From positions 620,001 through 684,000 of the forward strand of contig NZ_WBIS01000001.1 in assembly GCF_009749465.1 (NCBI RefSeq): a DNA stretch of 64,000 bases. Reading direction: 5' to 3'. This DNA is from Agromyces terreus. Lineage in GTDB: Bacteria; Actinomycetota; Actinomycetes; Actinomycetales; Microbacteriaceae. Below the pieces are notes generated by a model. That model had not been told where the DNA came from and made no database searches. It was given only the letters and a program-made list of their open reading frames with translations. Below, piece after piece: positions 9,039 through 20,387 of the stretch. The position numbers were made by a program, and so were the translations under genes. Each line of letters begins with the position of its first letter. The first letter of the stretch is position 1.

Positions 9039-9532
9039 CGACCGCGGGCGATGGGCGCGTAGCGGCCGGAGGTGACCGCGAGCAGGTCGTCGGGGGCGAG
9101 CTCGAGGTCGAGGCCCCGACGCCCGCCCGAGACGAACACCGTCTCGCAGAGGATCGCGGACTCGTCGAGCACGGTCGGCAGGGGCGTCTTCTGCCCGATG
9201 GGGCTGATGCCGCCGAGCACGTAACCGGTCTTCCGCTCGGCGAGGGACGGATCGGCCATCTCGGCGCGCTTGCCGCCGACGGCGGTCGCGAACGCCTTCA
9301 GATCGAGCTGCATCGCGACCGGCACGATCGCCACGGCGAGCGAGCCGTCGACCGCCGCGAGCAGGGTCTTGAAGACCAGCGCCGCGTCGATGCCGAGCTT
9401 CTCGGCGGCCTCGAGCCCGTAGGCCGCGGCTCGCGGATCGTGCTCGTACGCGTGGGCCCGGAACTCGATGCCCGCGCGCGTCAGGGCCGACGTCGCGGGC
9501 GTGCCGGCCGAGGCATCCGATCGCCTCGCCAT
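9035..9532 (-). CDS. ybaK: Cys-tRNA(Pro)/aminoacyl-tRNA deacylase, YbaK family
   Basis: 165 residues, the usual YbaK length. Family members hydrolyse misacylated Cys-tRNA(Pro) in trans, correcting prolyl-tRNA synthetase errors. The fold is recognised by the alternating core VFKTLLAAVDGS, the LDLKAFATAVGGKRAEM segment and the closing signature GGISPIGQK. The ATG at 9532 is the natural start: it shares one base with the TGA of glgX (TGATG), so ybaK is translated by re-initiation after glgX. The metabolic link to glycogen is not obvious; the coupling may only reflect compact gene packing. No frameshift or loss of conserved residues is visible. Confidence 0.93.
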   Translation of the reverse strand: MARRSDASAGTPATSALTRAGIEFRAHAYEHDPRAAAYGLEAAEKLGIDAALVFKTLLAAVDGSLAVAIVPVAMQLDLKAFATAVGGKRAEMADPSLAERKTGYVLGGISPIGQKTPLPTVLDESAILCETVFVSGGRRGLDLELAPDDLLAVTSGRYAPIARGR

Positions 9533-11670
9533 CACACTCGGCCGCTGATCGCGTGCGGTGCGTCGTCGCCGACGGCGTCGGACGCGTCGCCGAGGGCGCG
9601 GTACAGCAGCATCGACTGCGGCGGCACCGAGACGCGCTCGCCGGGGAGGTGCTCGCTCGAGCCGATGACCGGATGCTCGTCGGAGGAGTCCCAGAGCAGC
9701 ATGTAGCCGGTGACGCCGTCGTGCGCGGGCAGCACGACCTCGGTCGGCTCCTCGTGGGCGTGCACGACGAGCAGGATCCGGTTGAACTCCTCGACCTCGG
9801 GCGTGGACGCCGCGAGGTACTGCAGCGTGCGCTCCGACGGATCGTTCCAGTCGTCGATCGTCATCGTCTCGCCGTCGCCGTTGTACCAGTCCATCTGCGT
9901 CGCGCTCGGCGTGGTCTCGCCCTGGACGCCGAAGCGCACCGGCCGGAGGGCCGGGTTGTCGCGGCGCAGGTGCACGAGCCGCCTGGTCGTCGCCTCGAGC
10001 CCGGCGTCGCGGTCCTCGCCGCTCCAGGAGAGCCACGTCAGCTCGGAGTCGTGGCAGTACGCGTTGTTGTTGCCGCGCTGCGTGCGGCCGTACTCGTCGC
10101 CCGCGGTGAGCATCGGCACGCCCGCCGACAGCAGCAGCGTGCCGAGGAGGTTCCGGATGCTGCGCCGACGCGCCGTGCGCACCCCCTCGTCGTCGGCGTC
10201 GCCCTCGACGCCGTGGTTGTACGAGTTGTTGTTGTCGGTTCCGTCGCGGTTCTCCTCGCCGTTGCCGAGGTTGTGCTTGACGTCGTAGGCGGTGAGGTCG
10301 GCGAGCGTGAACCCGTCGTGCGCGGTGATGAAGTTCAGGCTCGCGAGCGGGCCGCGTTCGCGAGTGAACGTGTTCGAGGAGCCCGCGAGGCGGGTGGCGA
10401 AGCGGCCGATGCCGCTGCCGGCGTCGCCCGTCTCGCGTTCACGGCGCAGGTCGCCGAGCCAGAAGTCGCGCATGCGGTCGCGGTACCGGTCGTTCCACTC
10501 GAGGAAGCCCTGCGGGAAGTTGCCGGTCTGCCAGCCGTCGGGCCCCACGTCCCACGGCTCCGCGATGAGCTTGGACGCCCCGAGCACGGGATCGGCGAGC
10601 ATCGCCTGCAGCAGCGGGTGCTCGGGGGTGTAGGCGCCGTGGTCGTCGCGCCCGAGCGTCGCGGCGAGGTCGAGACGGAACCCGTCGACGCCGAGCTCCT
10701 CGGCGAAGTACCGCATCGAGTCGAGCACGAGGCGTCGGGGCTGCTCGCGACCGAAGTCGAGCGTGTTGCCGCAGCCCGTGGTGTCGACGTACCGGCCGTG
10801 CGCGTCGTGCCGGTAGTACGCCGCGTTGTCGATGCCGCGGAACGAGTGGGTCGGACCCTGCCGACCCTCTTCGGCCGTGTGGTTGTAGACCACGTCGAGC
10901 ACGACCTCGAGGCCGGCGTCGTGCAGGCGCCGCACCATGTCGGCGAACTCGCGGCGCACGGCGCCGGCTCCGGCCGCCCGCGCCGCCGCCGTCGCGTACG
11001 GGGCATGCGGGGCGAAGAAGGCGAGCGTGTTGTAGCCCCAGTAGTTGACCCGGCCCTGGCGCTTCAGGCGATGCTCGGACACGAACGCGTGCACCGGCAG
11101 CAGTTCGACCGTCGTGACCCCGAGACCGGTGAGGTACTCGATGGACGCGTCGTGGCCGAGGCCGGCATAGGTGCCGCGCTGGGCTTCGGGAACCGCGGGG
11201 TTCAGCTTCGAGAACCCGCGCACGTGCGCCTCGTAGACGACGGTGTGGTCGAGCGGCACCCGCGGCTTCGTCGCGCCGGCCCAGTCGAAGGGGTCGGCGT
11301 CCGCCTCGCCGCCCGGGTCGCCGGCTAGCGGCCCGAGCGCGACGCCGCGCACCGAGCCGTCGCCGACGGAGGCGAGACCGCGCGCGTACGGGTCGAGCAG
11401 GGTCTGCGCCGGGTTGAACGCGTGCTCCAGTCCGGTCGGGCCGTCGACCCGCAGGCCGTACCGCGCTCCAGGCACGAGGGCGGCAGATCTCGCCTGCCAG
11501 ACGCCGTGCTCGTCGCGTTCGAGCGGGACCCGATCGCTCGCCCAGCCCGCGTCGGCGCCGTCGAACACCTCCAGCTCGATCGAGGTCGCGTGCTCGGACC
11601 AGACGCGCGCCGTGCCCCCGTCGGGGCCCGGTCGGACGCCGAGATCGTGGAGGGGATCGCTCGAAGACAT
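9532..11670 (-). CDS. glgX: Glycogen debranching enzyme
   Basis: 712 residues. It hydrolyses alpha-1,6 branches of short limit-dextrin side chains left after GlgP has shortened the outer chains. It has an N-terminal CBM48 domain (about 5-130) and a GH13_11 barrel, with nucleophile Asp334 (DGFRLDLAAT), acid/base Glu371 (LIAEPWDVG) and the third carboxylate in TAHDGFTLADL. The isoamylase-type GNNNAYCHD motif is present. The ATG at 11670 gives MSSSDPLHDLGV; the open frame continues far upstream only because of high GC and overlaps iscS antisense. Divergent from iscS with 39 nt between the starts. Together with glgP and glgB/glgE it completes a synthesis-and-mobilisation set for alpha-glucan. Confidence 0.95.
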   Translation of the reverse strand: MSSSDPLHDLGVRPGPDGGTARVWSEHATSIELEVFDGADAGWASDRVPLERDEHGVWQARSAALVPGARYGLRVDGPTGLEHAFNPAQTLLDPYARGLASVGDGSVRGVALGPLAGDPGGEADADPFDWAGATKPRVPLDHTVVYEAHVRGFSKLNPAVPEAQRGTYAGLGHDASIEYLTGLGVTTVELLPVHAFVSEHRLKRQGRVNYWGYNTLAFFAPHAPYATAAARAAGAGAVRREFADMVRRLHDAGLEVVLDVVYNHTAEEGRQGPTHSFRGIDNAAYYRHDAHGRYVDTTGCGNTLDFGREQPRRLVLDSMRYFAEELGVDGFRLDLAATLGRDDHGAYTPEHPLLQAMLADPVLGASKLIAEPWDVGPDGWQTGNFPQGFLEWNDRYRDRMRDFWLGDLRRERETGDAGSGIGRFATRLAGSSNTFTRERGPLASLNFITAHDGFTLADLTAYDVKHNLGNGEENRDGTDNNNSYNHGVEGDADDEGVRTARRRSIRNLLGTLLLSAGVPMLTAGDEYGRTQRGNNNAYCHDSELTWLSWSGEDRDAGLEATTRRLVHLRRDNPALRPVRFGVQGETTPSATQMDWYNGDGETMTIDDWNDPSERTLQYLAASTPEVEEFNRILLVVHAHEEPTEVVLPAHDGVTGYMLLWDSSDEHPVIGSSEHLPGERVSVPPQSMLLYRALGDASDAVGDDAPHAISGRV

Positions 11671-11709
11671 GCGATCTAGAGTAGTTCTCGGCGGACGGGA
11701 GGAATGCGC

Positions 11710-12933
11710 ATGGCGGTCTACCTCGATCACGCGGCGACCACGCCCATGCGCCCCGAAGCCGTCGAGGCGATGGTCGGGGCGATGCGGGTCGTCGGCAACC
11801 CCGCGTCCATCCACAGCGCTGGCCAGCACGCCAAACGCGTGCTCGAGGAGTCTCGCGAGCGCATCGCCGCGACGCTCGGCGTCGACGGCATCGAGGTCGT
11901 CTTCACGGGCAACGGCACCGAGGCGGTCAACCTCGCGATCAAGGGCCTGTGGTGGAGCAGGCAGGCGGATGCCGCGCGCCGCCGCATCATCGTCCCCGCC
12001 GGCGAGCACCACGCCACCGTCGACACCGTCGACTGGCTTGCCGAGCACGAGGGCGCCGTGATCGACGAGGTGCCCCTCGACGAGGTCGGGCGTGTGCGGC
12101 TCGACGTGCTCGAGGCGCTGCTCGCCGAGCACGCGGCATCCGTCGCGCTCGTGACGATGCTCTGGGCCAACAACGAGGTCGGAACGATCCAACCCGTCGA
12201 GGAGGTCGCCCGGCTCACCGCGGCGGCCGGCGTGCCGCTGCACCTCGACGCCGTCTCGGCCTACGGGCAGCTGCCGATCGACGTGCGCGCGCTGCGCCGC
12301 GACACGGCCGCGCCGCGCGGGGCCGGGCTCGTCGCACTCAGCGTGTCGGCCCACAAGATCGGCGGGCCGGCGGGCATCGGCGCGCTCGTGCTCGACCGGT
12401 CGGCATCGCTCGAGCCGCTCATCCACGGCGGCGGCCAGCAGCGCAAGGTCCGCTCCGGCACGCAGGACGTCGCCGCGGCCGCCGGGTTCGCCGCGGCCGC
12501 CGGCGCCGTGCACGCCGATCTCGCCGCCGACGCCGTGCGCACGGCCGCGCTGCGAGACCGGCTCATCGCCGGCGCGCTCGCCGCGGTCGACGGCGTGCGC
12601 CTGTCGGGCGACCCCGACCCGGCCGGGCGGCTGCCCGGCAACGCGCACTTCTCGTTCGACGGCTGCGAGGGCGACTCGCTGCTGTTCCTGCTCGACGCCG
12701 CCGGCGTCGCCGTGTCGACCGGTTCGGCCTGTCAGGCGGGCGTGCCCGAGCCGTCGCACGTGCTCATGGCCATGGGGCGCAGCGAGGCCGACGCGCGCGG
12801 GGCGCTGCGCATCACGCTGGGCCACGACTCCACCGACGCCGACGTCGACGCCTTCCTCGCGGCGCTGCCGGCCGCGCACGCCCAGGCAGCCAAGGCCGGG
12901 CTCGCGGCCCGCGCCACCTCGTTCGACCGCTGA
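11710..12933 (+). CDS. iscS: Cysteine desulfurase (IscS/NifS family)
   Basis: 407 residues. A PLP enzyme that takes sulfur from cysteine as a protein persulfide and passes it to acceptors. The PLP lysine is Lys216 in [10 protein letters not shown] and the persulfide cysteine is Cys341 in TGSACQAG. The second of two close ATGs (11710, [12 protein letters not shown]) is preferred: GGGAGGA at 11697-11703 sits 7 nt before it but abuts the first ATG at 11704. A TAGAGT box lies at 11677. The next gene is mnmA, whose product needs activated sulfur, so this desulfurase probably serves tRNA thiolation; I see no iscU/sufU nearby. The symbol is by family; it could equally be named nifS-like. Confidence 0.93.
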   Translation: MAVYLDHAATTPMRPEAVEAMVGAMRVVGNPASIHSAGQHAKRVLEESRERIAATLGVDGIEVVFTGNGTEAVNLAIKGLWWSRQADAARRRIIVPAGEHHATVDTVDWLAEHEGAVIDEVPLDEVGRVRLDVLEALLAEHAASVALVTMLWANNEVGTIQPVEEVARLTAAAGVPLHLDAVSAYGQLPIDVRALRRDTAAPRGAGLVALSVSAHKIGGPAGIGALVLDRSASLEPLIHGGGQQRKVRSGTQDVAAAAGFAAAAGAVHADLAADAVRTAALRDRLIAGALAAVDGVRLSGDPDPAGRLPGNAHFSFDGCEGDSLLFLLDAAGVAVSTGSACQAGVPEPSHVLMAMGRSEADARGALRITLGHDSTDADVDAFLAALPAAHAQAAKAGLAARATSFDR

Positions 12934-12970
12934 GCGGCCGCCACGCGGCATCCGCTCAGCCGCCCCTGCC

Positions 12971-12976
12971 TACACT
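12971..12976 (+). promoter_or_regulatory. -10 element TACACT of mnmA, probably leaderless
   Basis: TACACT ends 6 nt before the GTG of mnmA, so transcription should begin at the start codon. This means mnmA can be expressed independently of iscS, whose stop is only 49 nt upstream. Confidence 0.5.
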
Positions 12977-12982
12977 GGAGGG

Positions 12983-14104
12983 GTGAAGGTTCTCGCAGCG
13001 ATGAGCGGCGGCGTCGACAGCGCCGTGGCCGCTGCGCGCGCCGTCGAGGCCGGCCACGAGGTCGTGGGCGTGCATCTCGCGCTCAGCCGCATGCCGGGCA
13101 CGCTGCGCACGGGCAGCCGCGGCTGCTGCACCATCGAGGACTCGATGGACGCGCAGCGCGCCGCCAACCTGCTCGGCATCCCGTACTACGTGTGGGACTT
13201 CTCCGAGCGCTTCAAGGCCGACGTGGTCGACGACTTCATCGCCGAGTACTCCGCCGGCCGCACGCCCAACCCGTGCATGCGCTGCAACGAGCGCATCAAG
13301 TTCGCGGCCCTGCTCGAGAAGGCCCTCGCGCTCGGGTTCGACGCGGTCGCCACCGGTCACTACGCGAAGGTCGTCACGGGCGATTCGGGCGCGCTCGAGT
13401 TGCACCGGGCGAGCGCCGAGGCGAAAGACCAGTCCTACGTGCTGGGCGTGCTCACGGCCGAGCAGCTCGCGCATGCCTACTTCCCGCTCGGCGACACGCC
13501 CTCGAAGGCGCTCGTGCGCGAAGAGGCCGCCCGTCGCGGGCTGAGCGTCGCGCAGAAGCCCGACTCGTACGACATCTGCTTCATCCCCGACGGCGACACC
13601 AAGGGCTGGCTCGCCGAGCGCGTCGGCACCGAGACGGGCGAGATCGTCGACCGGTCCGGCGCGGTCGTCGGCACCCACGAGGGCGCGCACGCGTTCACCG
13701 TCGGCCAGCGCCGCGGCATGCGGCTCGGCACTCCCGCCGCCGACGGCAAGCCCCGCTTCGTGCTCGAGGTGCGCCTGAAGGAGAACACCGTGGTCGTCGG
13801 GCCCAAAGAGGCGCTCGCGATCGGCGTCATCGCCGGTTCGAGGTTCTCCTGGGCCGGGCTCGCGCCCGAAGACCCGTCGACCGCGTTCGCCTGCGAGGTG
13901 CAGATCCGCGCCCACGCCGACCCCGTGCCCGCGGTCGCGCAGACGACGACGGATGCCGCGGGCGCGACCGAGCTCGTCGTGACCCCCGAGTCCCCGCTCG
14001 ACGGTGTGGCCCCCGGTCAGACCGCGGTGATCTACGTCGGCACGCGCGTGCTCGGGCAGTTCACGATCGACCGCACGGTCAGCGCGGTTCCGGTCGGCGC
14101 CTGA
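12983..14104 (+). CDS. mnmA: tRNA 2-thiouridine(34) synthase
   Basis: 373 residues. It adenylates U34 of tRNA-Lys, -Glu and -Gln and replaces O2 with sulfur. The N-type ATP pyrophosphatase PP-loop is SGGVDS (residues 8-13). The catalytic Cys98 and neighbouring Cys101 are in PNPCMRCNE, and the second active-site cysteine is in [11 protein letters not shown]. The central RTPNP and GHYAK motifs and the C-terminal beta-barrel (VGQRRGM onward) are intact. The GTG at 12983 is the family start. Its position directly after a cysteine desulfurase gene supports a sulfur relay between the two products. Followed by an unusual repeat-filled intergenic region. Confidence 0.96.
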   Translation: MKVLAAMSGGVDSAVAAARAVEAGHEVVGVHLALSRMPGTLRTGSRGCCTIEDSMDAQRAANLLGIPYYVWDFSERFKADVVDDFIAEYSAGRTPNPCMRCNERIKFAALLEKALALGFDAVATGHYAKVVTGDSGALELHRASAEAKDQSYVLGVLTAEQLAHAYFPLGDTPSKALVREEAARRGLSVAQKPDSYDICFIPDGDTKGWLAERVGTETGEIVDRSGAVVGTHEGAHAFTVGQRRGMRLGTPAADGKPRFVLEVRLKENTVVVGPKEALAIGVIAGSRFSWAGLAPEDPSTAFACEVQIRAHADPVPAVAQTTTDAAGATELVVTPESPLDGVAPGQTAVIYVGTRVLGQFTIDRTVSAVPVGA

Positions 14105-14168
14105 CGCTCGCCGCCAGACCGGCACGATGCCGTCGGCGGACCCGGCCGCGAGACCGTCCGTGCCCGCC

Positions 14169-14265
14169 GAATGCCGTGCACGCGCGTGCCGTGCCCGCGC
14201 GTGCCGTGCCCGCTGAATGCCGTGCCCGCGCGTGCCGTGCCCGCTGAATGCCGTGCCCGCGCGTG
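14169..14265 (+). repeat. 31-bp direct tandem repeat downstream of mnmA
   Basis: The 270-bp space between mnmA and the next gene contains units of GAATGCCGTGCCCGCGC followed by GTGCCGTGCCCGCT. Exact 31-bp periods start at 14215 and 14246 (the last copy runs 20 nt); a first copy at 14169 carries one extra 15-bp half-unit and one substitution. Nothing else is visible in the gap apart from a GAGGAGGA ribosome site at 14363-14370. Confidence 0.8.
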
Positions 14266-14374
14266 AAATACCGGCCGGCCGACGATCCTGTCAAGGCCCA
14301 GTGCCGGGGGCTTGCGCTCCAATAGATTTGCGCGTGCGCCGCCGTTCGCCGGCGCCCCACCCGAGGAGGACCAC

Positions 14375-15235
14375 GTGAGCACCCCCCGAGTTCCCGAAGA
14401 CCGAGACGTCGATCGTTCGGCGACCACCGCCGTCATCGACGACCGCCACGTCGGCGCGGCCGACGCCCGAGAGACCGCTGTCTCTCCGACCATCGAACCG
14501 ACCGCCGAGCCGACCGCCGAGCCGACCGGAGGGCCGGGCGCCGCGCCGGCGGTCGCTCCGGCCGCCCCCGGCGCGGGGCCGTCCGCCGGCCGCCCCGACA
14601 CCATCGACGCGGATGCGGCATCCGTCGACGCCGTGCCGATCGACGACGACGAGGCGGCCCTCCGCGGCGCCGCCGCCCGCCGCATCGTGGTCGCCAGGCA
14701 GCGCGAGGCCTTCGGCGGCGTCAAGCTCGGGTCCGCGCTGTTCGGCTGGCTGACCGCGACGGGCACGGCGGCGATCCTCACGGGCGCGGTCGCGGGCCTC
14801 GGCGCCGTGCTCGGCTTCGACACGCCCGACCGGGCGGTCGTGATCACGGGCGTCGCGTCCGAGAGCCTCGGCTGGTTCGCGGTCGCGATCCTGGCAGCGA
14901 TCCTCCTCGTCTCGTACTGGTGCGGCGGGTACGTCGCCGCGCGCATGGCACGCTTCAACGGCGCGGTGCAGGGACTCGCCGTCTGGGTGTGGGCCCTCGT
15001 CATCGCGATCGTCGTGTCGCTCGTGAGCGTGATCATCGGCAGCCAGATCGACGAGGTCGCGGATGCGAACGTCTTCCCCCGCATCACCATGACCGCCGAG
15101 GAGTTCACGGTCGCCGGGCTGATCGCCTCGGCCGTCGTGCTGATCGCGAGCCTGGCCGGGGCGGTGCTCGGGGGAATGAGCGGCACGCGCTACCACCGGC
15201 GGGTCGACCGGGCCGGTTTCGCCGACGCGTCGTGA
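14375..15235 (+). CDS. Four-helix membrane protein with long acidic N-tail, function unknown
   Basis: 286 residues. The first ~110 are low-complexity and rich in Ala, Pro, Thr, Glu and Asp, including a TAEPTAEPT repeat, and are likely a disordered cytoplasmic tail. Four hydrophobic segments follow (about 121-147, 162-184, 195-218, 245-266), with loops holding AVLGFDTPDRAV and QIDEVADANVFP. I do not recognise a named domain; the arrangement resembles the small YrzE/TIGR04086-style membrane proteins but this is only an impression. The GTG at 14375 follows a strong GAGGAGGA ribosome site and is preferred to the in-frame ATG at 14312, which lies in non-coding-looking sequence. Confidence 0.8.
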   Translation: MSTPRVPEDRDVDRSATTAVIDDRHVGAADARETAVSPTIEPTAEPTAEPTGGPGAAPAVAPAAPGAGPSAGRPDTIDADAASVDAVPIDDDEAALRGAAARRIVVARQREAFGGVKLGSALFGWLTATGTAAILTGAVAGLGAVLGFDTPDRAVVITGVASESLGWFAVAILAAILLVSYWCGGYVAARMARFNGAVQGLAVWVWALVIAIVVSLVSVIIGSQIDEVADANVFPRITMTAEEFTVAGLIASAVVLIASLAGAVLGGMSGTRYHRRVDRAGFADAS

Positions 15236-15299
15236 ACCGCCTGCTGCCGAGCGCGTCCGCGACCTCCGTCGTCGTGGCACTCGCGACCTCCGGTCGGCC

Positions 15300-16058
15300 G
15301 TGACGCGGGAGCTCGCGGGCGCGCCGGCCCCCGGAACGGCGGTGCCCGGGTCCGTCGCCGCGGTCGCCGCGGGCGCGCCCGTGACGCCGGTCTGGGCCAA
15401 CTCCGCGGGCGGTCTCACGTTCCGCATCGATCGCGCCGATGCCGACGGCGGGCCGGCGTTCGTGAAGTGGGACCCGGTCGGCTCGGGGGAGTCGCTCGCC
15501 GCCGAGGCGGCACGGCTCGACTGGCTGCGCGGGCGGTTCCCGGCGCCGCGTGCGATCGGATCCGGGGCGGATGCCTCGGGCGAATGGCTCGTCACCGCCG
15601 CGATCGACGCGGAGTCCGCCGTCTCGCCCCGATGGCGTGCACGGCCGGATGCCGCGGCGCGGGCCATGGGCGAGGGGCTTCGACGCCTGCACGACGAGGT
15701 GGCGCCCGCGGAGTGCCCGTTCGAGTGGTCGGTTCCCGCGCGCATCGCGGCTGCGGAGCGCGCGGGCGTCGCCGTCCCCGCCGAGCTGCGGGAGCCGCCG
15801 CCCGTCGATCGCCTCGTCGTGTGCCACGGGGACCCGTGCGCGCCGAACACGCTCCTCGACGACTCGGGCGGGTTCGCGGGCATCGTCGACCTCGCGAGGC
15901 TCGGCGTGGCCGACCGGTGGGCCGACCTGGCGGTGGGCAGCTGGAGCCTCGAGTGGAACTTCGGCGGCGGTCACGAGGCGGCGTTCTTCGACGCCTACGG
16001 CATCGCCCCCGACGAGCCGCGCATCGCCTACTACCGGGCGCTCTGGGACGCGACCTGA
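15300..16058 (+). CDS. Aminoglycoside 3'-phosphotransferase-family kinase
   Basis: 252 residues, close to the 260-270 of APH(3') enzymes. The arrangement matches that family: nucleotide-loop region SAGGLTFRID, ATP-binding lysine in AFVKWDP, the EAARLDWLRG helix, the ECPFEWSVPARI segment, the catalytic HGDPCAPNT loop (Asp and Asn) and the metal-site region GIVDLARLGVADRWADLA. The C-terminal YGIAPDEPRIAYYRALWD aligns with the APH(3')-II tail as I remember it. The family phosphorylates aminoglycosides using ATP or GTP; housekeeping small-molecule kinases also share the fold, so resistance is an inference. The GTG start lies 64 nt after the membrane protein gene. Base composition does not stand out from the neighbours, which argues for a long-resident gene. 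Confidence 0.85.
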   Translation: MTRELAGAPAPGTAVPGSVAAVAAGAPVTPVWANSAGGLTFRIDRADADGGPAFVKWDPVGSGESLAAEAARLDWLRGRFPAPRAIGSGADASGEWLVTAAIDAESAVSPRWRARPDAAARAMGEGLRRLHDEVAPAECPFEWSVPARIAAAERAGVAVPAELREPPPVDRLVVCHGDPCAPNTLLDDSGGFAGIVDLARLGVADRWADLAVGSWSLEWNFGGGHEAAFFDAYGIAPDEPRIAYYRALWDAT

Positions 16059-16095
16059 CGAGCGTCGCCCCGTGGTCGGCGTCGGCGGTCGCTCC

Positions 16096-18471
<2,376 letters not shown>

Positions 18472-18513
18472 GCCGCCGCCGGGCGCCGGGCGCGGGGCGG
18501 GGCCCTCCGCCGA

Positions 18514-18519
18514 TAGAAT
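18514..18519 (+). promoter_or_regulatory. -10 element TAGAAT of the gatCAB operon
   Basis: TAGAAT lies 33 nt before the gatC start. Transcription would begin near 18526, leaving a leader of about 27 nt that contains GACGGAGCAG as ribosome site. Confidence 0.5.
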
Positions 18520-18552
18520 CGAACCATCCCCAACACGAGACGACGGAGCAGC

Positions 18553-18858
18553 ATGTCCGAAATCACTGCGGAGCAGGTCGCGCATCTCGCGAACCTCGCC
18601 CGCATCGCGCTCACCGAAGACGAGATCGCGCACCTCACGACGGAGCTCGGCCAGATCATGCAGGCGGTCGAGAAGGTCGGCGAGGTGGCGACCCCCGACG
18701 TGGCGCCGACCAGCCACCCGATCCCGATGCAGAACGTGTTCCGCGCCGACGTCGTCGGCGACGACGACGTGCTGACGGCCGAGCAGGCCGTGGCGGGCGC
18801 CCCCGAGGCCGACGGCTCGCGTTTCGTCGTCTCCGCGATCCTGGGAGAAGAGCAGTGA
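18553..18858 (+). CDS. gatC: Asp-tRNA(Asn)/Glu-tRNA(Gln) amidotransferase subunit C
   Basis: 101 residues. GatC is the small belt subunit that wraps around and stabilises GatA within GatCAB. The family signature is clear: an N-terminal helix [17 protein letters not shown], a second helix [15 protein letters not shown], then an extended strand ending in FRADVV and the C-terminal [12 protein letters not shown]. The ATG at 18553 follows GGAG by 6 nt. It overlaps gatA by 4 nt (GTGA), the classic coupled arrangement. Confidence 0.96.
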   Translation: MSEITAEQVAHLANLARIALTEDEIAHLTTELGQIMQAVEKVGEVATPDVAPTSHPIPMQNVFRADVVGDDDVLTAEQAVAGAPEADGSRFVVSAILGEEQ

Positions 18859-20387
18859 GCGAGATCATCCGACTGACCGCCGCCGCCCTCGGCGAGAAGC
18901 TCGCCGCGGGTGAGGTCTCCTCCGTCGAGGCGACCCGCGCGCACCTCGACCGCATCGCGGCCGTCGACGGCGCCGTGCACGCGTTCCTCCACGTCGACGC
19001 CGAGGGCGCCCTCGCCGCCGCGGCCGACGTCGACCGTCGCCGCGCCGCAGGCGAGTCGTTCGGCCCGCTCGCCGGCGTGCCCGTCGCCGTCAAAGACGTG
19101 CTCGTCACCGAGGGCATGCCCTCGACCGCGGGTTCGCGCATCCTCGAGGGCTGGATCCCGCCGTACGACGCCACGCCGGTGCGCCTCGTGCGCGAGGCGG
19201 GCATGATCCCGCTCGGCAAGACCAACATGGACGAGTTCGCGATGGGCTCCTCGACCGAGCACTCGGCGTACGGCCCGACCCACAATCCGTGGGATCTCGA
19301 GCGCATCCCCGGGGGCTCGGGGGGCGGCTCGGCGGCGGCCGTCGCGGCCTTCGAGGCGCCGTTGGCGCTCGGCAGCGACACGGGCGGCTCCATCCGCCAG
19401 CCCGCGCACGTCACCGGCACGGTTGGCGTGAAACCGACCTACGGCGCGGTGAGCCGGTACGGCTCCATCGCCCTCGCGTCCTCGCTCGACCAGATCGGCC
19501 CCGTCACCCGCACCGTGCTCGACGCGGCGCTCCTCCAAGACGTCATCGCGGGGCACGACCCGCACGACTCCACGTCGATTCCCGAAGCCTGGCCGTCGAT
19601 GGCCGAGGCAGTACGGCGAGCGGATGTCTCGGGCGTGCGCATCGGCGTCGTCAAGCAGCTCGACTCCGACGGCGTCCAGGCCGGTGTGCGGGCGAAGTTC
19701 CACGAGTCGCTCGAGCTCCTCCAGCGCAACGGCGCCGAGATCGTCGAGATCGACGCGCCGAACTTCGAGTACGCGATCGCCGCCTATTACCTGATCCTCC
19801 CGGCCGAGGCATCCTCGAACCTCGCGAAGTTCGACTCCGTGCGCTTCGGCCTGCGGGTCACGCCCGAGGGCGGCGGCACGGTCGAGCAGGTCATGGCCGC
19901 CACGCGCGAGGCCGGGTTCGGCCCCGAGGTCAAGCGCCGCATCATCCTCGGCACCTACGCGCTCTCGGCCGGCTACTACGACGCCTACTACGGCAGCGCG
20001 CAGAAGGTGCGCACGCTCGTGCAGCGCGACTTCGATGCCGCGTTCGCGAAGGTCGACGTGCTCGCGACGCCCACGGCGCCGACGACGGCGTTCAAGCTCG
20101 GCGAGAAGCTCGACGACCCCCTGGCGATGTACCTCAACGACGTCGCGACGATCCCGGCGAACCTCGCCGGCGTGCCTGGCATCTCGCTGCCCGCGGGCCT
20201 CGCGCCCGAAGACGGCCTGCCCGTCGGCATCCAGTTCCTCGCCCCGGCGCGGCAGGACGCGCGCCTCTACAACGTCGGCGGTGCGCTCGAGCGCCTGCTC
20301 GAGGCCGAGTGGGGTGCGCCGTTGCTGAGTCGCGCCCCCGATCTGTCTTCGCACGAGATGGCTGCGGCCGAGGAAGGTGCACTCTGA
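18855..20387 (+). CDS. gatA: Glu-tRNA(Gln)/Asp-tRNA(Asn) amidotransferase subunit A
   Basis: 510 residues. GatA hydrolyses glutamine and channels ammonia to GatB for amidation of misacylated Glu-tRNA(Gln) and Asp-tRNA(Asn). It is an amidase-signature protein with the Ser-cisSer-Lys triad Lys80 (VAVKDVL), Ser155 (in PGGSGGGSA) and Ser179 (DTGGSIRQ). The GTG at 18855 overlaps the gatC stop, and its own TGA shares one base with the gatB ATG (TGATG), so all three subunits are made from one coupled message. Length and motifs are normal. Confidence 0.97.
   Translation: MSEIIRLTAAALGEKLAAGEVSSVEATRAHLDRIAAVDGAVHAFLHVDAEGALAAAADVDRRRAAGESFGPLAGVPVAVKDVLVTEGMPSTAGSRILEGWIPPYDATPVRLVREAGMIPLGKTNMDEFAMGSSTEHSAYGPTHNPWDLERIPGGSGGGSAAAVAAFEAPLALGSDTGGSIRQPAHVTGTVGVKPTYGAVSRYGSIALASSLDQIGPVTRTVLDAALLQDVIAGHDPHDSTSIPEAWPSMAEAVRRADVSGVRIGVVKQLDSDGVQAGVRAKFHESLELLQRNGAEIVEIDAPNFEYAIAAYYLILPAEASSNLAKFDSVRFGLRVTPEGGGTVEQVMAATREAGFGPEVKRRIILGTYALSAGYYDAYYGSAQKVRTLVQRDFDAAFAKVDVLATPTAPTTAFKLGEKLDDPLAMYLNDVATIPANLAGVPGISLPAGLAPEDGLPVGIQFLAPARQDARLYNVGGALERLLEAEWGAPLLSRAPDLSSHEMAAAEEGAL

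Noticed and set aside
10366..10375. GAACGTGTTC, a LexA-like palindrome
   Set aside because: It lies inside glgX coding sequence; a similar one at 42036 is inside the globin gene. Neither is near a promoter, and the spacing differs from the actinobacterial LexA box.
14169..14265. Repeat array considered as CRISPR
   Set aside because: Units are contiguous without unique spacers and no cas genes are near.
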